This document shows positions 25,344-33,740 of a DNA stretch of 64,000 nt, piece after piece. Position numbers and translations under genes: made by a program. Within the stretch, counting starts at the first letter, position 1; each line of letters starts with the position of its first letter. Location: positions 496,001 through 560,000 of the forward strand of contig CAWKOR010000002.1 in NCBI GenBank assembly GCA_963851325.1, given 5' to 3'. This DNA is from DATGKG01 sp963851325 (GTDB taxonomy: Bacteria; Desulfobacterota; Binatia; Binatales; Binataceae). The notes below the pieces were generated by a model. The model searched no databases, had not been told where the DNA came from, and worked only from the letters and a program-made list of their open reading frames with translations.

Positions 25344-26984
25344 TTAGCCGGATACCGAAAGATTGGATCCTGTCCCGGTGTTAGAGTAGTTGGAGGCGAT
25401 CGCGGTGAAGAGGTCGCCGATCGTCTGGTAGCCCGCCACCGCCGCCTGGATGTTGGCGTACTCCTTTTGGAGCTGGTCGGTGTAGTTGGCCAGGTCATTG
25501 TTCATTTGAGTAAGTTGGCTGATAAGCGCGGTTTTCTGAGTGTTGTAGGAGTTAGTTTCGGTGTCGATGAGTCCGGTGGCCGGCGCGATTATCATCGATA
25601 CCGTAGGGTTCAACGCCGAATACAAATCGCTGATCGACTGGTTAACGGCGGCGGGATCGGTATTCGCCGACAGCGCGAATTTGCCCTGATCGAACACCAG
25701 GTTCCCGCTATTCTTGTCCACCGTAATTCCGAGGGTTGAGAGATTCAGCGTGCCCAACTGCGATTGCAGGTTGAACATGGTCGCGCGCAAGCCGCCGTCG
25801 CCGGCCAGCGCGGGCGGCGTAGTCTTCGGCACCGCTTGAGTGTTGTAGACGATGTCGCCGATCGCCTTGTTATAAGCGTCGACAAAGTTGCTGATGTTCT
25901 TGCCCTGGGCAACCAGGTCCGGTGCGACGGTAATCTTGGAGCTTGTACCAGTGTTGCTAAGCTGGAGGCTCAGCCCGCTGATAGCATTGCTGACGGTATT
26001 GGTCTGCGAAACGATGACCTGATTTCCAACCTGGAGCGTCGCGTTTTGTGCGTCACTCACTTTCGGTACGAACGCCGCCGCAGTGAAGCTATCGCCTGCC
26101 TTAAGAGTGCCGCTCCCTAAAGAGACCGTGAGACCATCGACCACCGCGATCGGATCAGGGTCGCCGGCTGCGATGTTCAGAGTCCCACTCTCGCCGGAAT
26201 CGGAAGTCCACTTGAGAGTGAGCGGGTCGGTGCCGAGTGTGCCTCCCGAAACCACCGAGAACTGATAGGCCTGAGAGAGACTGCCGGTATAGGACCCACC
26301 GACTGTAGGTGTCGCGGTGCCGGAGACCGAGCTTATGTCAGTAGGACCAACTTGCGCATTAGCGAAGTCAGGCGAGGTCCCGCCGACCAGGTTGCCGGAC
26401 ACCGTGAATGCCGCGGCGGTGCCCGTCGAACTCGCGATCAGTTGCAGCCGATACGGTGCTCCCGGCGCGCCGGTATTGACCACCTGCGCGGTGACTCCAA
26501 TGTTCGGAGTGGAATTGATTGCATTGGCCAGGCCGTCGAGAGTGTCGTTGCTGGAATCGATGACCACGTTTTTCGCGGCTGCGCCGCCAACCGAGATCGA
26601 GATCGTGCCGTCCCCAACATTGGTCGTGTTACTCGCATAGCCTTGCGATGCGATGCTTTGCGCCTGCGCCAGCTTCGAGACACTTACCGAGTAAGTCCCG
26701 TTGATCGGCGCGCCGGTAACGCTCGCGGTGAAAGGCGCTCCCGCCGAAACGGTAGCTCCGGTAGGAGGGACGGTGAGGCTGGTCTTCAAGGTATCGAGCG
26801 AGTTTTGCACGCTGGTGAAATCGCCGCTGATGGCGCCCAGCAGGCTGATGGCAGTATTGACTCCGACCAGCACATTTTGCTTCGCCGAAATCGGAACCTG
26901 GGCAGCGGCGGTTTCGGCGGTCAAGATGGTGCTGAAATCAATCCCGGTGAAATTCGAAAAGGCAATCCCGGTGCTGGTCGACAT
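25344..26984 (-). CDS. fliD: Flagellar filament cap protein FliD
   Basis: FliD (HAP2) caps the filament and folds flagellin at the tip. The 546-residue protein has the N-terminal FTGIDFSTILTAE region, VSVSKLAQAQSIASQGY and NGTYSVSV of the conserved N domain, a Ser/Thr/Gly-rich surface-exposed middle (about 100-370) and a C-terminal coiled-coil (QKTALISQLTQMNNDLANYTDQL). The middle looks like surface-diversified beta domains. GAGGA precedes the ATG by 7 bases. fliS follows 27 bp downstream. Confidence 0.92.
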   Translation of the reverse strand: MSTSTGIAFSNFTGIDFSTILTAETAAAQVPISAKQNVLVGVNTAISLLGAISGDFTSVQNSLDTLKTSLTVPPTGATVSAGAPFTASVTGAPINGTYSVSVSKLAQAQSIASQGYASNTTNVGDGTISISVGGAAAKNVVIDSSNDTLDGLANAINSTPNIGVTAQVVNTGAPGAPYRLQLIASSTGTAAAFTVSGNLVGGTSPDFANAQVGPTDISSVSGTATPTVGGSYTGSLSQAYQFSVVSGGTLGTDPLTLKWTSDSGESGTLNIAAGDPDPIAVVDGLTVSLGSGTLKAGDSFTAAAFVPKVSDAQNATLQVGNQVIVSQTNTVSNAISGLSLQLSNTGTSSKITVAPDLVAQGKNISNFVDAYNKAIGDIVYNTQAVPKTTPPALAGDGGLRATMFNLQSQLGTLNLSTLGITVDKNSGNLVFDQGKFALSANTDPAAVNQSISDLYSALNPTVSMIIAPATGLIDTETNSYNTQKTALISQLTQMNNDLANYTDQLQKEYANIQAAVAGYQTIGDLFTAIASNYSNTGTGSNLSVSG

Positions 26985-27046
26985 ACAAAGTCCTCGACTA
27001 GTTACGCATTCGTCATGCCAATAAGCGATGTCTCATCCACGCACTA

Positions 27047-27076
27047 CCGGCGCAGAGGAGTTAACCTCTGCGCCGG
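27047..27076 (-). terminator. Strong hairpin after flagellin gene B
   Basis: Perfect 12-bp arms CCGGCGCAGAGG/CCTCTGCGCCGG with a 6-base loop lie 27 bases beyond the flagellin stop. No T-run follows on the - strand, so it may protect the mRNA 3' end as much as terminate. It separates the flagellin from fliD. Confidence 0.6.
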
Positions 27077-27102
27077 GTTCGATGCGCTTCCAGGTGGACG
27101 GA

Positions 27103-27921
27103 CTACTGGAAGAGCGCCAGGAGCTGCTGAGGAGTCTGGTCAGCCTGCTTGAGGACCTGCACTCCCGCCTGCTGCAGAACGGTCTGCTTGCTGAAGGTGG
27201 CATAGGTCTGCGCGATGTTGGCATCCTGAATCGCGGACAGCGCCGAGGTCAGGTTGGCCGAGGTCGACTGCAGATTCTGTCCGATGGCCGTGAGCTGCTG
27301 CTCGGAAGCACCAATTCCGCCACGATCGCCGGCAATCGTTCCCAACGCGGTGGTGACCTTGGTCAGGGCCGCCTGCGCGTTGCCTTGACTGGTCAAGTCG
27401 GTGCCGTTGATCGCCAGGGTCGTGGTGTCAGCTTTGTTGATCGTCAGGGTCAGCTGATCGTTGGCGGTGTTGGTGGCGCCGACCTGGAATGTGGTCGCAT
27501 TACCCGAGAACAGCGTGATCCCGTTGAACTGGCTGCCGTTGGCAATCTGGTTGATCGAGCTCAGCACGCCCTGGTACTGACCGTCGATAGCTGTCAACTG
27601 CGAGCCGTTGAACGATCCATCCGCCGCCTGGGTAGCGAGCTGCTGGGCGGTCTGAAGCAGTGTGCCAATGTTGGACAGTGCGCCGTCAGCGGTCTGCAGG
27701 AATGACTGCGCGTTCTGGGTGTTGGAACTCGCCTGGCTCAAAGCGCCGAGGAGGCCCTGGGTTTCCATCGAAATCTGCAGACCTGCCGGATCATCCGCCG
27801 CCGACACGATGCGTTTGCCGCTGGACAGTTGGGAGATCGACTGCTGCAGAGCCAACTGATTGTTGGTCAACGAGTTGGTCGCCGTTTGCGCTCCGATGTT
27901 GGTGATTAAACTAAGTGACAT
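27103..27921 (-). CDS. fliC: Flagellin B
   Basis: Filament subunit of 272 residues. The N-terminal D0/D1 helices (MSLSLITNIGAQTATNSLTNNQLALQQSISQLSSGKRI in part, with AADDPAGLQIS) and C-terminal D1/D0 helices (SANLTSALSAIQDANIAQTYA, VLKQADQTPQQLLALFQ) are present, with only a short middle (residues about 140-200). It is therefore a minimal flagellin lacking large outer D2/D3 domains. It is nearly identical to flagellin A upstream; differences cluster in a few positions. It precedes fliD and fliS on the same strand. Confidence 0.94.
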   Translation of the reverse strand: MSLSLITNIGAQTATNSLTNNQLALQQSISQLSSGKRIVSAADDPAGLQISMETQGLLGALSQASSNTQNAQSFLQTADGALSNIGTLLQTAQQLATQAADGSFNGSQLTAIDGQYQGVLSSINQIANGSQFNGITLFSGNATTFQVGATNTANDQLTLTINKADTTTLAINGTDLTSQGNAQAALTKVTTALGTIAGDRGGIGASEQQLTAIGQNLQSTSANLTSALSAIQDANIAQTYATFSKQTVLQQAGVQVLKQADQTPQQLLALFQ

Positions 27922-28007
27922 TGCTCTTTCCCCTTCTATCTCCCACTCGGGAGTAATTTCTCCTTTGGACTATGCCGGTCTAGTAGCGTCCCCTCACCCA
28001 GTTTGGA

Positions 28008-28022
28008 CCTAAGTCACTTAGG
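28008..28022. promoter_or_regulatory. Perfect palindrome CCTAAGT-C-ACTTAGG upstream of flagellin B
   Basis: A 7+7 perfect inverted repeat lies about 90 bp upstream of the flagellin B start and just after the flagellin A hairpin. Position suits an operator for separate control of the second flagellin gene, but no regulator can be assigned. Confidence 0.35.
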
Positions 28023-28030
28023 GCGCTTAC

Positions 28031-28062
28031 GCCGGCACGAAGGAGGTATCCTTCGCGCCGGC
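28031..28062 (-). terminator. Strong hairpin after flagellin gene A
   Basis: Arms GCCGGCGCGAAGGA and TCCTTCGTGCCGGC (- strand) pair over 14 positions, one a G-U wobble, around a 4-base loop. It lies 24 bases after the stop, matching the placement behind flagellin B but with a different sequence. No T-tract is visible. Confidence 0.6.
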
Positions 28063-28085
28063 TTGGGCGCACTCTGCCAGCGGAA

Positions 28086-28904
28086 TTACTGGAAGAGCGC
28101 CAGGAGCTGTTGAGGAGTTTGATCAGCCTGCTTGAGGACCTGCACTCCCGCCTGCTGCAATACCGTCTGCTTACTGAAAGTCGCGTAAGTCTGCGCGACG
28201 TTGGCATCCTGAATCGCGGACAACGCTGAGGTCAGGTTGGCCGAGGTTGATTGCAAATTCTGTCCGATGGCCGTGAGCTGCTGCTCCGAGGCGCCGATTC
28301 CACCACGGTCGCCGGCAATCGTCGCCAGCGCGGCGGTAACCTTGGTCAACGCCGCTTGCGCGTTGCCCTGACTGGTCAAGTCGGTGCCATTGATGGCCAA
28401 GGTGGTGGTATCAGCCTTGTTGATGGTCAGGGTCAGCTGATCGTTGGCGGTGTTGGTGGCGCCCACCTGGAAGGTCGTCGCCGCGCCTGAGAACAGCGAG
28501 ATACCATTGAACTGACTGCCGTTGGCAATCTGGTTGATGGAGCTCAGCACGCCCTGGAACTGGCCGTCGATCGCAGTCAACTGCGAAACATTGAACGATC
28601 CGTCGGCTGCCTGGGTTGCGAGCTGCTGCGCGGTCTGAAGCAGGACACCGATGTTGGACAGTGCGCCATCGGCGGTCTGCAGATACGACTGCGCGTTGGA
28701 GGTGTTGGAGCTGGCCTGGCTGAGCGCGCCGAGCAGACCTTGCGTCTCCATCGAAATCTGCAATCCTGCCGGGTCGTCAGCGGCCGCCACAATGCGCTTG
28801 CCGCTGGACAACTGCGAGATCGACTGCTGCAAGGCCATCTGGTTGTTGGTCAATGCATTCGACGCTGTTAACGCTCCGATGTTGGTGACTAGACTCAGTG
28901 ACAT
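28086..28904 (-). CDS. fliC: Flagellin A
   Basis: Filament subunit, 272 residues, starting MSLSLVTNIGALTASNAL at the ATG 28904 with AGGAG 8 bases upstream; longer in-frame starts have no support. The domain plan is the same as flagellin B: conserved D0/D1 ends with AADDPAGLQIS and QTPQQLLALFQ, and a very short central part. Sequence identity to flagellin B is very high, pointing to a recent tandem duplication. It is first in the - strand filament operon flagellin A, flagellin B, fliD, fliS. Confidence 0.94.
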   Translation of the reverse strand: MSLSLVTNIGALTASNALTNNQMALQQSISQLSSGKRIVAAADDPAGLQISMETQGLLGALSQASSNTSNAQSYLQTADGALSNIGVLLQTAQQLATQAADGSFNVSQLTAIDGQFQGVLSSINQIANGSQFNGISLFSGAATTFQVGATNTANDQLTLTINKADTTTLAINGTDLTSQGNAQAALTKVTAALATIAGDRGGIGASEQQLTAIGQNLQSTSANLTSALSAIQDANVAQTYATFSKQTVLQQAGVQVLKQADQTPQQLLALFQ

Positions 28905-29247
28905 GGTGTTCTCCTGACTGCTCCTGGCGAGGAGCGCGCATCTATTGATGCTGTTTTTATTAGCCGGCGGTTCTTCGTAACCAGCTTCTATCAAGCAAAC
29001 TGCCCGATCGGCCGATCGTGGCGACGCAGGTGGGCGGGTTTAGGAAGCATGTTTCCCTATTCACAAACGAACGTGGTTCTAGGCTCGGCAAACGTACCAA
29101 GCTGCTGCGATCCGTTGTGCATCGGGACACTGTGTGTTGCGAAGTGATCTGGCAGCGCGATCCGCGCGGCGCACTCATTCAAAACGGCCACAACGAAAAT
29201 ACCTTTCCTATCGTGATGGCATTTCTCTTGCTGCTGCTTCCCTTGGT
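28905..29247. other. Divergent regulatory region between flagellin A and fliM
   Basis: About 340 bp should hold the promoters of both motility transcripts. A perfect 14-bp palindrome CGATCGGCCGATCG is at 29005-29018. I looked for the FliA (TAAA-N15-GCCGATAA) and sigma-54 (TGGCAC-N5-TTGCA) motifs and found no convincing match; GCCGGCTAAT on the - strand near 28960 is only a weak resemblance. Confidence 0.45.
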
Positions 29248-30168
29248 ATGCCGAAAGATGGTCTCACCGCGCTGGCCGATACCTACGGCCTGGAACGCAA
29301 CGAACTTCATCAATTGAAGATCCTGGCCGAGAACTTCTTCGATAAGTTGCGCGAGGATCTGCTCGGTTATGTCGGCCGCTCACTCCGCATGGTCGATCTG
29401 ACGCAGACCACCATCAACTTCGGCGACTTCTCAACCGATGCGGTTTCCGCCCAGCATCTGATGTTCCTGGGATTCGCCGATCAGATCATCGCGGTGATGC
29501 GGCTTGATGGTGATCTCGCACTCGCGCTGATCGACTGCATGCTCGGTGGCGGCAGCGCGAAGCCCGCCGCGGCCGAGCGCAAAATGACGGCGGTTGAAGA
29601 ACGGGTCATCGCGAACACCATCGGCGTCGCCATCGTAAGGACCGCCCAGCGCGTCCTTGGTCCGATGCTTCAGGATGTCATCAACCTGCGCCTGTTGCAC
29701 ATTGAGCATCGGCCAGTGCTGGTCGCCGATACCCTCGCAGCCTCCGAACAACTGGTGACGGCGCGGGTGCGATGCGACGCGGGCACCGCCGGCGGATGGC
29801 TGGAACTCGGACTGCCCTTCTCACTCATATACAAAATCAGAACCCGTCTCACTCCGGTCCGACCCAAGGTCGATCCGGTGGCCGGAGGCGAGCATAAGGC
29901 CCGCACCTTCCTGAGCGATGCCTCGATGGAGCTGTCCGCGGTTTTAGGACGGGTGACTCTGCCGCTGAGCGGCATCCGCACCCTCGCGCCCGGCTCCGTA
30001 TTGATTCTGCAGAATGCGCGGCGCGGACTTCCCAGCATTGAACTTCGATCCGGCGACCAGTCGCTGTTCACCGGCATGATCGTGGAACAGGACGGCTGGT
30101 ACCGATTTTTAATTGACAAGAACGGAGGAACCGATGAGCGACCAAACCCAGATGTCTCCAATGCCTGA
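29248..30168 (+). CDS. fliM: Flagellar switch protein FliM (first copy), no recognisable EIDALL peptide
   Basis: About 306 residues from ATG 29248; a GTG at 29134 would add 38 residues of unlikely composition. The middle domain is recognisable (NELHQLKILAENFFDKLREDL, ALALIDCMLGGGSAKP, TAVEERVIANTIG), followed by a C-terminal SpoA domain (GRVTLPLSGIRTLAPGSVLIL). The N-terminal CheY-P-binding peptide found in most FliM proteins (EIDALL-like) is absent from either possible start. Its end overlaps fliN. It should be part of the motor C-ring. Confidence 0.85.
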   Translation: MPKDGLTALADTYGLERNELHQLKILAENFFDKLREDLLGYVGRSLRMVDLTQTTINFGDFSTDAVSAQHLMFLGFADQIIAVMRLDGDLALALIDCMLGGGSAKPAAAERKMTAVEERVIANTIGVAIVRTAQRVLGPMLQDVINLRLLHIEHRPVLVADTLAASEQLVTARVRCDAGTAGGWLELGLPFSLIYKIRTRLTPVRPKVDPVAGGEHKARTFLSDASMELSAVLGRVTLPLSGIRTLAPGSVLILQNARRGLPSIELRSGDQSLFTGMIVEQDGWYRFLIDKNGGTDERPNPDVSNA

Positions 30169-30556
30169 TGACGGCGCTGCCGTAATGCCTCCGTCGGCCA
30201 TCAGCCCCGGCAAAGCCGAGCACAAGATTTTCCAGACCAGCGCCAAACACCCCGCCGCGCGGCCGTCCGAAGATCACAGGGACGGCAATGTCGAGTTCGG
30301 GGTCCTGCGCCAGGTTCCAATGACGGTCCAGGTCGAGGTCGGCCGCACCAGCATGACGCTGGGCGAGGTCCTCGATGAACTCGAGGTCGGGTCCAGCATC
30401 CGGCTCGATCGGCACGCCGGCGACCCGGTCGAGGTCTACATCAATGGTGCGTTGTTCGCGCGTGCGGAAGTGGTGGTCCTTCAGGATCAGATTGGTGCGC
30501 GCATCATCGAGCTGGTCGATCCGGCGCAGAACTCGCGTCCCTCGGGGCTTCGCTAA
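30134..30556 (+). CDS. fliN: Flagellar switch protein FliN (first copy)
   Basis: A 140-residue protein with a disordered Pro/Ser-rich first half and a C-terminal SpoA domain: VPMTVQVEVGRTSMTLGEVLDELEVGSSIRLDR (read in parts), DPVEVYINGALFARAEVVV and IGARIIELV. This is the standard FliN layout. I chose ATG 30134 because GGAGG lies 6 bases upstream. The start lies inside fliM, so the two are coupled. FliN forms the lower C-ring and aids export. Confidence 0.9.
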   Translation: MSDQTQMSPMPDDGAAVMPPSAISPGKAEHKIFQTSAKHPAARPSEDHRDGNVEFGVLRQVPMTVQVEVGRTSMTLGEVLDELEVGSSIRLDRHAGDPVEVYINGALFARAEVVVLQDQIGARIIELVDPAQNSRPSGLR

Positions 30557-30560
30557 TTCC

Positions 30561-31868
30561 ATGGAACCGACAAATTCCGAAATCAATGATTCGGCGCGTA
30601 TGCCGCGCCAGGCGCCGCGAATATGCCTCGGCCCCAACGCGCCGGCCGAGATGGCCGATTTCATAACCCGCGCCGGAATCGAAGTGCTGCCCTACGCCAA
30701 CAAACAGCGCGCCTCGATCTACGTCGACTTCGTCGGCGCGCGTCCCTCCGGGGTTGAGGTTCTAAGCATCGATCTCGCGATTAAGGGTTCGCGCGCGCCG
30801 CGCCCCGCGGCCGACCTCGCCACCGACCAGTGGCAGACCGCAGCATGCCTGGTGATTTCGCAGGCCCTGCATCTGAAGCCGACGCTGCTCAGCGCCGACC
30901 ACGCGATGCTGGGCGCGATCCGCAGCGCGATGGGAGTGGCGGCCAGTCAGGTGCCGGTCATCCTGAGCGGCGAGATCGGATCGGGCAAATACAACCTCGC
31001 ACGCATCATCCATAGCGCGAGCCGCTCCGGCGGCGCATGGCACAGCATCAGTTGCGCGAGTCTGCAGGATGTCGATGTGGAAAATCTGATCGGCACTTTG
31101 TCCGGTAGCGAGGGCCGCTCCGGCTCCGTGCTGTTTCTCGATGAGATCGCCGAGCTGACCGATACCGCGCAGATCAAGTTGTTGCAGATCCTTCAGATGC
31201 TGGAACGCCGGCCGCTGCTGGAGGAGCGCGAATCGGGCGCTTCGATGCGATTGGTGGCCGCCACCAACCGCGCGCTCGCCACCATCGTGGAACGCGGAGA
31301 ATTTCGCCGCGAGCTGTTCTGGAGACTCAATGTCTTCAGCCTCGCCATTCCGCCGCTGCGTCAGCGCGCCGGCGACATCGCGATCCTGGCGAAACTGTTT
31401 CTGCATCGCGCCAACCCGCGACGCATGTTCACACCGATGGCGTTGCGCACGATGGGCGCCTACACCTTTCCCGGCAACGTCATGGAACTCGAGAATCTGG
31501 TCACCCGGCTCGCCATCGCGCCGCTGGGCACCGGTAACAGTTTGATCGATGTGCCCGACGTGCGCCGCCATCTGATGGTGGTGCCGACCGAGGGCGAGCA
31601 GCCCACCAGCGGATGGAAAAGCAGCCGCGAGGAAGCGCGCCGCGCGATGATCCTCAAGACCATCGCGGCGGCCGGCGGCAACCGCGCCGAAGCCGCGCGA
31701 CGGCTCGGCATTACCACCCGCGCCTTGCAGTATCACATCACCAAGGCGGGGCTCTCGCGGCCTTCGGTGCGGGTCAAAACTATCGCGCCGCAAGCACGCG
31801 CTCTCGAAGCGCTCGCGCAAAACGCGCCGCAGGCTGCCACCCAGCCGGCCGGAACTCTGACGATATGA
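30561..31868 (+). CDS. AAA+ bacterial enhancer-binding-type regulator lacking the GAFTGA loop
   Basis: A 435-residue protein with an uncharacterised N-terminal domain (about 1-115, no receiver), an AAA+ sigma-54-activator-type ATPase and a C-terminal Fis-type helix-turn-helix (AEAARRLGITTRALQYHIT). Walker A is GEIGSGKYN (137-145), Walker B VLFLDEIAEL (Asp194), sensor I AATNRA, and the Arg-finger region FRRELFWRLNVF is present. Between Walker A and B the sequence goes from ENLIGTLSGSEGRSGSVLF directly, without GAFTGA. The sensor II motif reads GNVMELEN, Met for Arg. It sits inside the switch operon and is probably a flagellar regulator that cannot remodel sigma-54 polymerase. Confidence 0.85.
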   Translation: MEPTNSEINDSARMPRQAPRICLGPNAPAEMADFITRAGIEVLPYANKQRASIYVDFVGARPSGVEVLSIDLAIKGSRAPRPAADLATDQWQTAACLVISQALHLKPTLLSADHAMLGAIRSAMGVAASQVPVILSGEIGSGKYNLARIIHSASRSGGAWHSISCASLQDVDVENLIGTLSGSEGRSGSVLFLDEIAELTDTAQIKLLQILQMLERRPLLEERESGASMRLVAATNRALATIVERGEFRRELFWRLNVFSLAIPPLRQRAGDIAILAKLFLHRANPRRMFTPMALRTMGAYTFPGNVMELENLVTRLAIAPLGTGNSLIDVPDVRRHLMVVPTEGEQPTSGWKSSREEARRAMILKTIAAAGGNRAEAARRLGITTRALQYHITKAGLSRPSVRVKTIAPQARALEALAQNAPQAATQPAGTLTI

Positions 31869-32569
31869 TTGAAGAAGACGACCATCCACAGCATCCCGAT
31901 GAGCGATGGCTGGTGTCGTACGCCGACTTCATCACCCTGCTGTTCGCACTCTTCGTACTGCTCTATGCGCTGTCCAATTCGAGCAAGGCCAAGGCGGCGG
32001 CGGGAATGAACTCGGTCGCCAAGGCGGTCGGCATGCGCCCCAGCTATGGCGCCGGGGGCAGTCGGCCGGGGATGGCGCAGTCGCCCCAGGTTCACCGGAT
32101 TGCCTCGCCGCAGCTTACGGCGATCAAGGCCAAGGTTACCGAAGCAGTGAAGAACTATCCCAATTCCGGTCTCTCGATGACCATCGACTCGCGCGGTCTG
32201 GTGATCTCACTTTCGTCCACCAAATTTTTCGCCAGCGGCGAAGATGAGATCACTCCGACCCAGCTTCCGGTGCTCGATGCTTTGATCAAGACCATCGCCG
32301 AGCTTCCCAACTCATTTCAGATCGAAGGTTTCACCGACTCGATGCCGATCGTCACCGCGCGCTTTCGCGACAACTGGGATCTCAGTGCGGCCCGCGCCTC
32401 TACGGTCCTGCGCTATACGCTCTCGCACTCGACGATCAGCCCCGACCATCTCGCGATCGCGGGCTACGGTCCCTATCATCCGGTCGGCGACAACGCGACC
32501 GAAGAAGGCCGCGCGCTCAATCGCAGAGTCGAGGTTATCGTCAAACCCGAAGACCAGGAGCGTCCATGA
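31865..32569 (+). CDS. motB: Flagellar stator protein MotB
   Basis: A 234-residue protein. The single membrane span follows DERWLVSYADFITLLFALFV, with Asp21 the ion-binding residue. A linker leads to an OmpA-like peptidoglycan-binding domain with FQIEGFTDSMPI, NWDLSAARASTVL, AIAGYGPYHPV and NRRVEVIV. The start codon overlaps the stop of the AAA+ gene (ATGA). MotA is encoded 8 kb upstream, so the stator genes are separated. Spanning residues do not show whether H+ or Na+ is used. Confidence 0.93.
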   Translation: MIEEDDHPQHPDERWLVSYADFITLLFALFVLLYALSNSSKAKAAAGMNSVAKAVGMRPSYGAGGSRPGMAQSPQVHRIASPQLTAIKAKVTEAVKNYPNSGLSMTIDSRGLVISLSSTKFFASGEDEITPTQLPVLDALIKTIAELPNSFQIEGFTDSMPIVTARFRDNWDLSAARASTVLRYTLSHSTISPDHLAIAGYGPYHPVGDNATEEGRALNRRVEVIVKPEDQERP

Positions 32570-33444
32570 GCAAGGTCATCGCACCCAGCGCCGAGACCCC
32601 GCGCAAGTACGAGGTGTGGCGTCCGACCATCCAGCCGCAACGGCGTCTGATCTTCGAGCGCATCCATCATCGGATCGCCGAAGCGTGGTCGCATACGATG
32701 GCGGGGTACCTGCCCGGCGACCAGCGCTTCGAATTTGAAGCCCTTGGCTTCGAGGTGTTCCGCGACTTCAACACGCATCAGGCCGAAGGCTCTCAGGTGG
32801 TGGTGTTCGCAATCGAGCGCACCCAGGTGGTCGGCTTCCTGCTGATAAGCGGGGTAGTCGCGCGCACCCTGGTCGACACGCGCTTGCGCTTCCGCGACCC
32901 GCCGGTGGTGAACCCGGATCAGCCACCCTCCTTCACCCGCATCGAAATGGGAGTGGTGCGCGAAGCGATCCGAGTGATGCTGGCGCGGCTGAGCGAAACT
33001 TATGTGGAAGTGGGATTGGGACAAATCGGCGGGGTGCGCGACTGCGAGCGGCTGGGCGATACCTTGATGTTCGCGCCGGAGGATTACCTCGCGGTGCTGC
33101 GTTATCGCATCGGTCCCGCTGCTGACGGTTTGCGCGTGACGGTGGCGCTCAGCAGCAACGCGCTCAATGCGGTTCACGAAAGCCAGCATCTTGTCGCCAG
33201 TCCTCGCGCGGCCGATCTGGAACGTATCGCCGGCCAATTGCCGGTGACCGTCGATGTGGTGCTTGGGAGCTGGAAGACTTCCATCCGCGAACTGGAACGC
33301 CTGCGTCCCGGCGACCAGCTCGTCCTGCCCGACGGCGAAGACGGATGGCTGGCGTCCGGCAAGGTCCGCCTGCGGATGGGCAGCGTCCGCTTCGCCGAGG
33401 GCAAGAGCAGCGTCGCAATCAAACGGAGCGCGCGCCTGCGATGA
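32566..33444 (+). CDS. Second FliM-like switch protein
   Basis: A 292-residue protein with the FliM layout: an N-terminal helix (RLIFERIHHRIAEAWSHTM), a middle domain (GFEVFRDF, VVGFLLISGVVARTLVDTRLRF, FTRIEMGVVREAIRVMLARL) and a C-terminal SpoA domain (LPVTVDVVLGSWKTSIREL, RPGDQLVLPDG). It lacks an EIDALL-like peptide as well. It is only distantly similar to the fliM at 29248, so this is not a recent duplication. It starts within the motB stop and overlaps the next gene. It may form a hetero-oligomeric C-ring or replace the usual FliM. Confidence 0.82.
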   Translation: MSKVIAPSAETPRKYEVWRPTIQPQRRLIFERIHHRIAEAWSHTMAGYLPGDQRFEFEALGFEVFRDFNTHQAEGSQVVVFAIERTQVVGFLLISGVVARTLVDTRLRFRDPPVVNPDQPPSFTRIEMGVVREAIRVMLARLSETYVEVGLGQIGGVRDCERLGDTLMFAPEDYLAVLRYRIGPAADGLRVTVALSSNALNAVHESQHLVASPRAADLERIAGQLPVTVDVVLGSWKTSIRELERLRPGDQLVLPDGEDGWLASGKVRLRMGSVRFAEGKSSVAIKRSARLR

Positions 33445-33740
33445 CCACAGCCAACCCAACTCTGGATGCCGAGGTGATGGTGTCAGCGGTCATTTCGCGC
33501 ACCCAAATGCCGGCGGCTTCGGTCGCCGCGCTGGAGCCCGGCGACGTCCTCAAGACCGAACCTGAAATCGGCAACTTGCCCCTGGTACGGCTCACCGTCG
33601 GCGCCAGCACCATCGCCCTGGCCTCGATCGAAAAGGTCGACGGGCGCCTGGTCGCCACCATCATCAACCATCGCTCCGACCTCTACGGACGAAAGGACGA
33701 CACATGGAAACTAACGAAGCCAAACCCGCCGACGGATTGA
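33441..33740 (+). CDS. Second FliN-like SpoA-domain protein
   Basis: A 99-residue protein consisting almost only of one SpoA domain: VMVSAVISRTQMPAASVAAL, EPGDVLKTEPEIGNLPLVRLTVG and TIALASIEKVDGRLVATII. It is shorter and more diverged than the FliN at 30134. The ATG overlaps the stop of the second FliM-like gene and its own end overlaps fliG, so all three are probably made together. Likely a C-ring partner of the second FliM-like protein. Confidence 0.72.
   Translation: MTTANPTLDAEVMVSAVISRTQMPAASVAALEPGDVLKTEPEIGNLPLVRLTVGASTIALASIEKVDGRLVATIINHRSDLYGRKDDTWKLTKPNPPTD

Noticed and set aside
28940..29010. FliA-dependent promoter for flagellin A
   Set aside because: GCCGGCTAAT resembles the -10 GCCGATAA only partly, and no TAAA -35 lies at the right distance.
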